From assembly GCA_028819945.1 (NCBI GenBank), contig JAPPKQ010000171.1, positions 1-5,483 of the forward strand: a stretch of 5,483 bases of DNA. The letters run 5' to 3'. A model generated the notes under the pieces. The model saw only the letters and a list, made by a program, of their open reading frames with translations, ran no database searches and had not been told where the DNA came from. How positions within the stretch are numbered: the stretch's first letter is position 1; each line of letters begins with the position of its first letter. This stretch comes from a bacterium. Its GTDB lineage: Bacteria > Actinomycetota > Acidimicrobiia > Acidimicrobiales > CATQHL01. Made by a program: the position numbers and the translations under genes. Positions 4,762 to 5,483 of the stretch are shown in pieces.

Positions 4762-5483
4762 TCAGGCGCGCGGCAGCCACTCGCCGCCGAGCACCGTCCC
4801 GCGCGGGAAGAGGCGCTGGCCGCCCGTGCGCAGGTTCTCGTAGTTGTCGACGAAGTCGAACAGGCCGTGCCGCAGCTCCAGCAGCGCCAGGTCGGCCCGT
4901 GCGCCGACGTGCAGCGTGCCGCGGTCGTTCAGGTGCGGGAAGACCCGCGAGGCATTGGTCGTGACGCACGCGACCACTTGCGACAGGCTCATCCCCGCGT
5001 CGAGGAACTTCGACATCACGTTCGGCAGGTCCACCACCCCCGGGACGCTGCGGCTGGTCGCGTTGCCGTCGGTGGAGATGGTGTCGGGCAGGAAGCCGGT
5101 CTGCATGATCTGATCGAAGGTGTCCCAACGGATGTGGCCGCGGCGGCCGTTCGCCACGTCGAAGCGGACGCCCCGGCGCCGCGCCTCGAGCACCGCCGGC
5201 CGAATGCGGCCGTCGTCGCCCACGATGGCGTTGGGCGGCGGTGCGTACATGTGCGTGACGACGTCGCCCGGCTTCAGCAGCGCGAACAACGTGGACAGCA
5301 GCGAGACGGTCTGCCCCATGTGGATCATCACCGGCAGGTCGAAGGCCGAGGCCGCCGCCTGCGTGCGGCGCAGCACCTCGACGTCGTCGGCCGCCACGTT
5401 GCGCGACAGTCGTGCCTTGACCCCCACGACGTAGTCGCGGTGGCGGGCGATGGCATCCCGCGCCGCCGCGACGTCGGCCAGGT
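4762..5483 (-). CDS. Metal-dependent amidohydrolase/deacetylase, cog3964-like (5' end outside window)
   Basis: The frame is open from the right edge to TGA at 4764-4762, giving 239 C-terminal residues. It matches the amidohydrolase-superfamily group often called amidohydrolase/deacetylase (EF_0837/Atu3266 type), in which a TIM barrel holds two metals. Numbered from the first full codon, K22 in VVGVKARLSR is the expected carboxylated bridging lysine, H54 in VMIHMG and H77 in VVTHMY are metal ligands, and D138 in ISTDGN is the catalytic base. The HxH motif of strand 1 would lie outside the window. LPNVMSKFLDAGMSL (152-166) and GTLHVGARADLALLEL (188-203) match the family's conserved C-terminal barrel end and beta-sandwich return. 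A GTG at 5427 is internal, since the conserved YVVGVKAR segment spans it. Members act on N-acyl or ester substrates (acetyl-(R)-mandelate for Atu3266, as I recall); the substrate here is unknown. The gene is upstream of the FG-GAP/VCBS gene and may be co-transcribed with it. Confidence 0.85.
   Translation of the reverse strand, partial: LADVAAARDAIARHRDYVVGVKARLSRNVAADDVEVLRRTQAAASAFDLPVMIHMGQTVSLLSTLFALLKPGDVVTHMYAPPPNAIVGDDGRIRPAVLEARRRGVRFDVANGRRGHIRWDTFDQIMQTGFLPDTISTDGNATSRSVPGVVDLPNVMSKFLDAGMSLSQVVACVTTNASRVFPHLNDRGTLHVGARADLALLELRHGLFDFVDNYENLRTGGQRLFPRGTVLGGEWLPRA

Noticed and set aside
3249..4964. 571-codon open frame on the plus strand
   Set aside because: It runs antisense to the FG-GAP/VCBS and amidohydrolase genes, both of which have recognisable motifs, and its own product is Arg/Ala/Pro-rich with no domain.
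4762..5427. GTG at 5427 as the start of the amidohydrolase
   Set aside because: The frame continues upstream to the window edge and the conserved VVGVKARLSR segment spans this codon; the metal-binding N-terminal part must lie outside.
1..5483. tRNA, rRNA, CRISPR array, insertion sequence or direct long repeats
   Set aside because: I looked on both strands and saw no cloverleaf, repeat-spacer pattern, transposase motif or long repeated segment.

Overview
This is a GC-rich, densely coded bacterial window with short intergenic gaps. It holds six real genes. The gene content (a haem c domain fused to a 'PDLNGIW' type secreted domain, an FG-GAP/VCBS repeat secreted protein, a cog3964-like amidohydrolase) resembles what is common in Acidobacteriota, perhaps the Vicinamibacteria. 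That placement is inferred from protein style only; there is no rRNA or marker gene to test it.

Layout. Positions 1-709 (minus): the N-terminal 236 residues of an exported cytochrome c fusion protein that runs off the left edge. Positions 710-838: a divergent intergenic region with a promoter candidate on each strand, an operator-like inverted repeat and a possible 17-codon leader ORF. Positions 839-3462 (plus): three genes in a row. They are an S-adenosylmethionine decarboxylase-like pyruvoyl enzyme, a class I SAM methyltransferase-fold protein overlapping it by 8 nt, and a 472-residue exosortase/archaeosortase-family membrane protein starting 40 nt later. Positions 3474-4670 (minus, convergent, 11 nt gap): a secreted FG-GAP/VCBS repeat protein. 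Positions 4762-5483 (minus): the C-terminal part of a metal-dependent amidohydrolase that runs off the right edge and lies upstream of the repeat protein on the same strand.

The most unusual object is the exosortase-family protein. Residues about 16-150 carry a complete exosortase-type Cys/Arg/His triad (C70, R111, H129). A second membrane region (about 171-318) repeats the pattern with nearly the same spacing (C239, R280, H299), but with altered surrounding motifs. A third region (about 330-455) looks like a further degenerate copy without Cys or Arg. It therefore appears to be a tandem exosortase-fold protein with one canonical site and one diverged site. It sits in a putative operon with a pyruvoyl decarboxylase and an unusual methyltransferase-fold enzyme, so membrane-linked protein processing plus a SAM-derived modification is an attractive but unproven hypothesis. 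No sorting-signal substrate protein is visible in the window.
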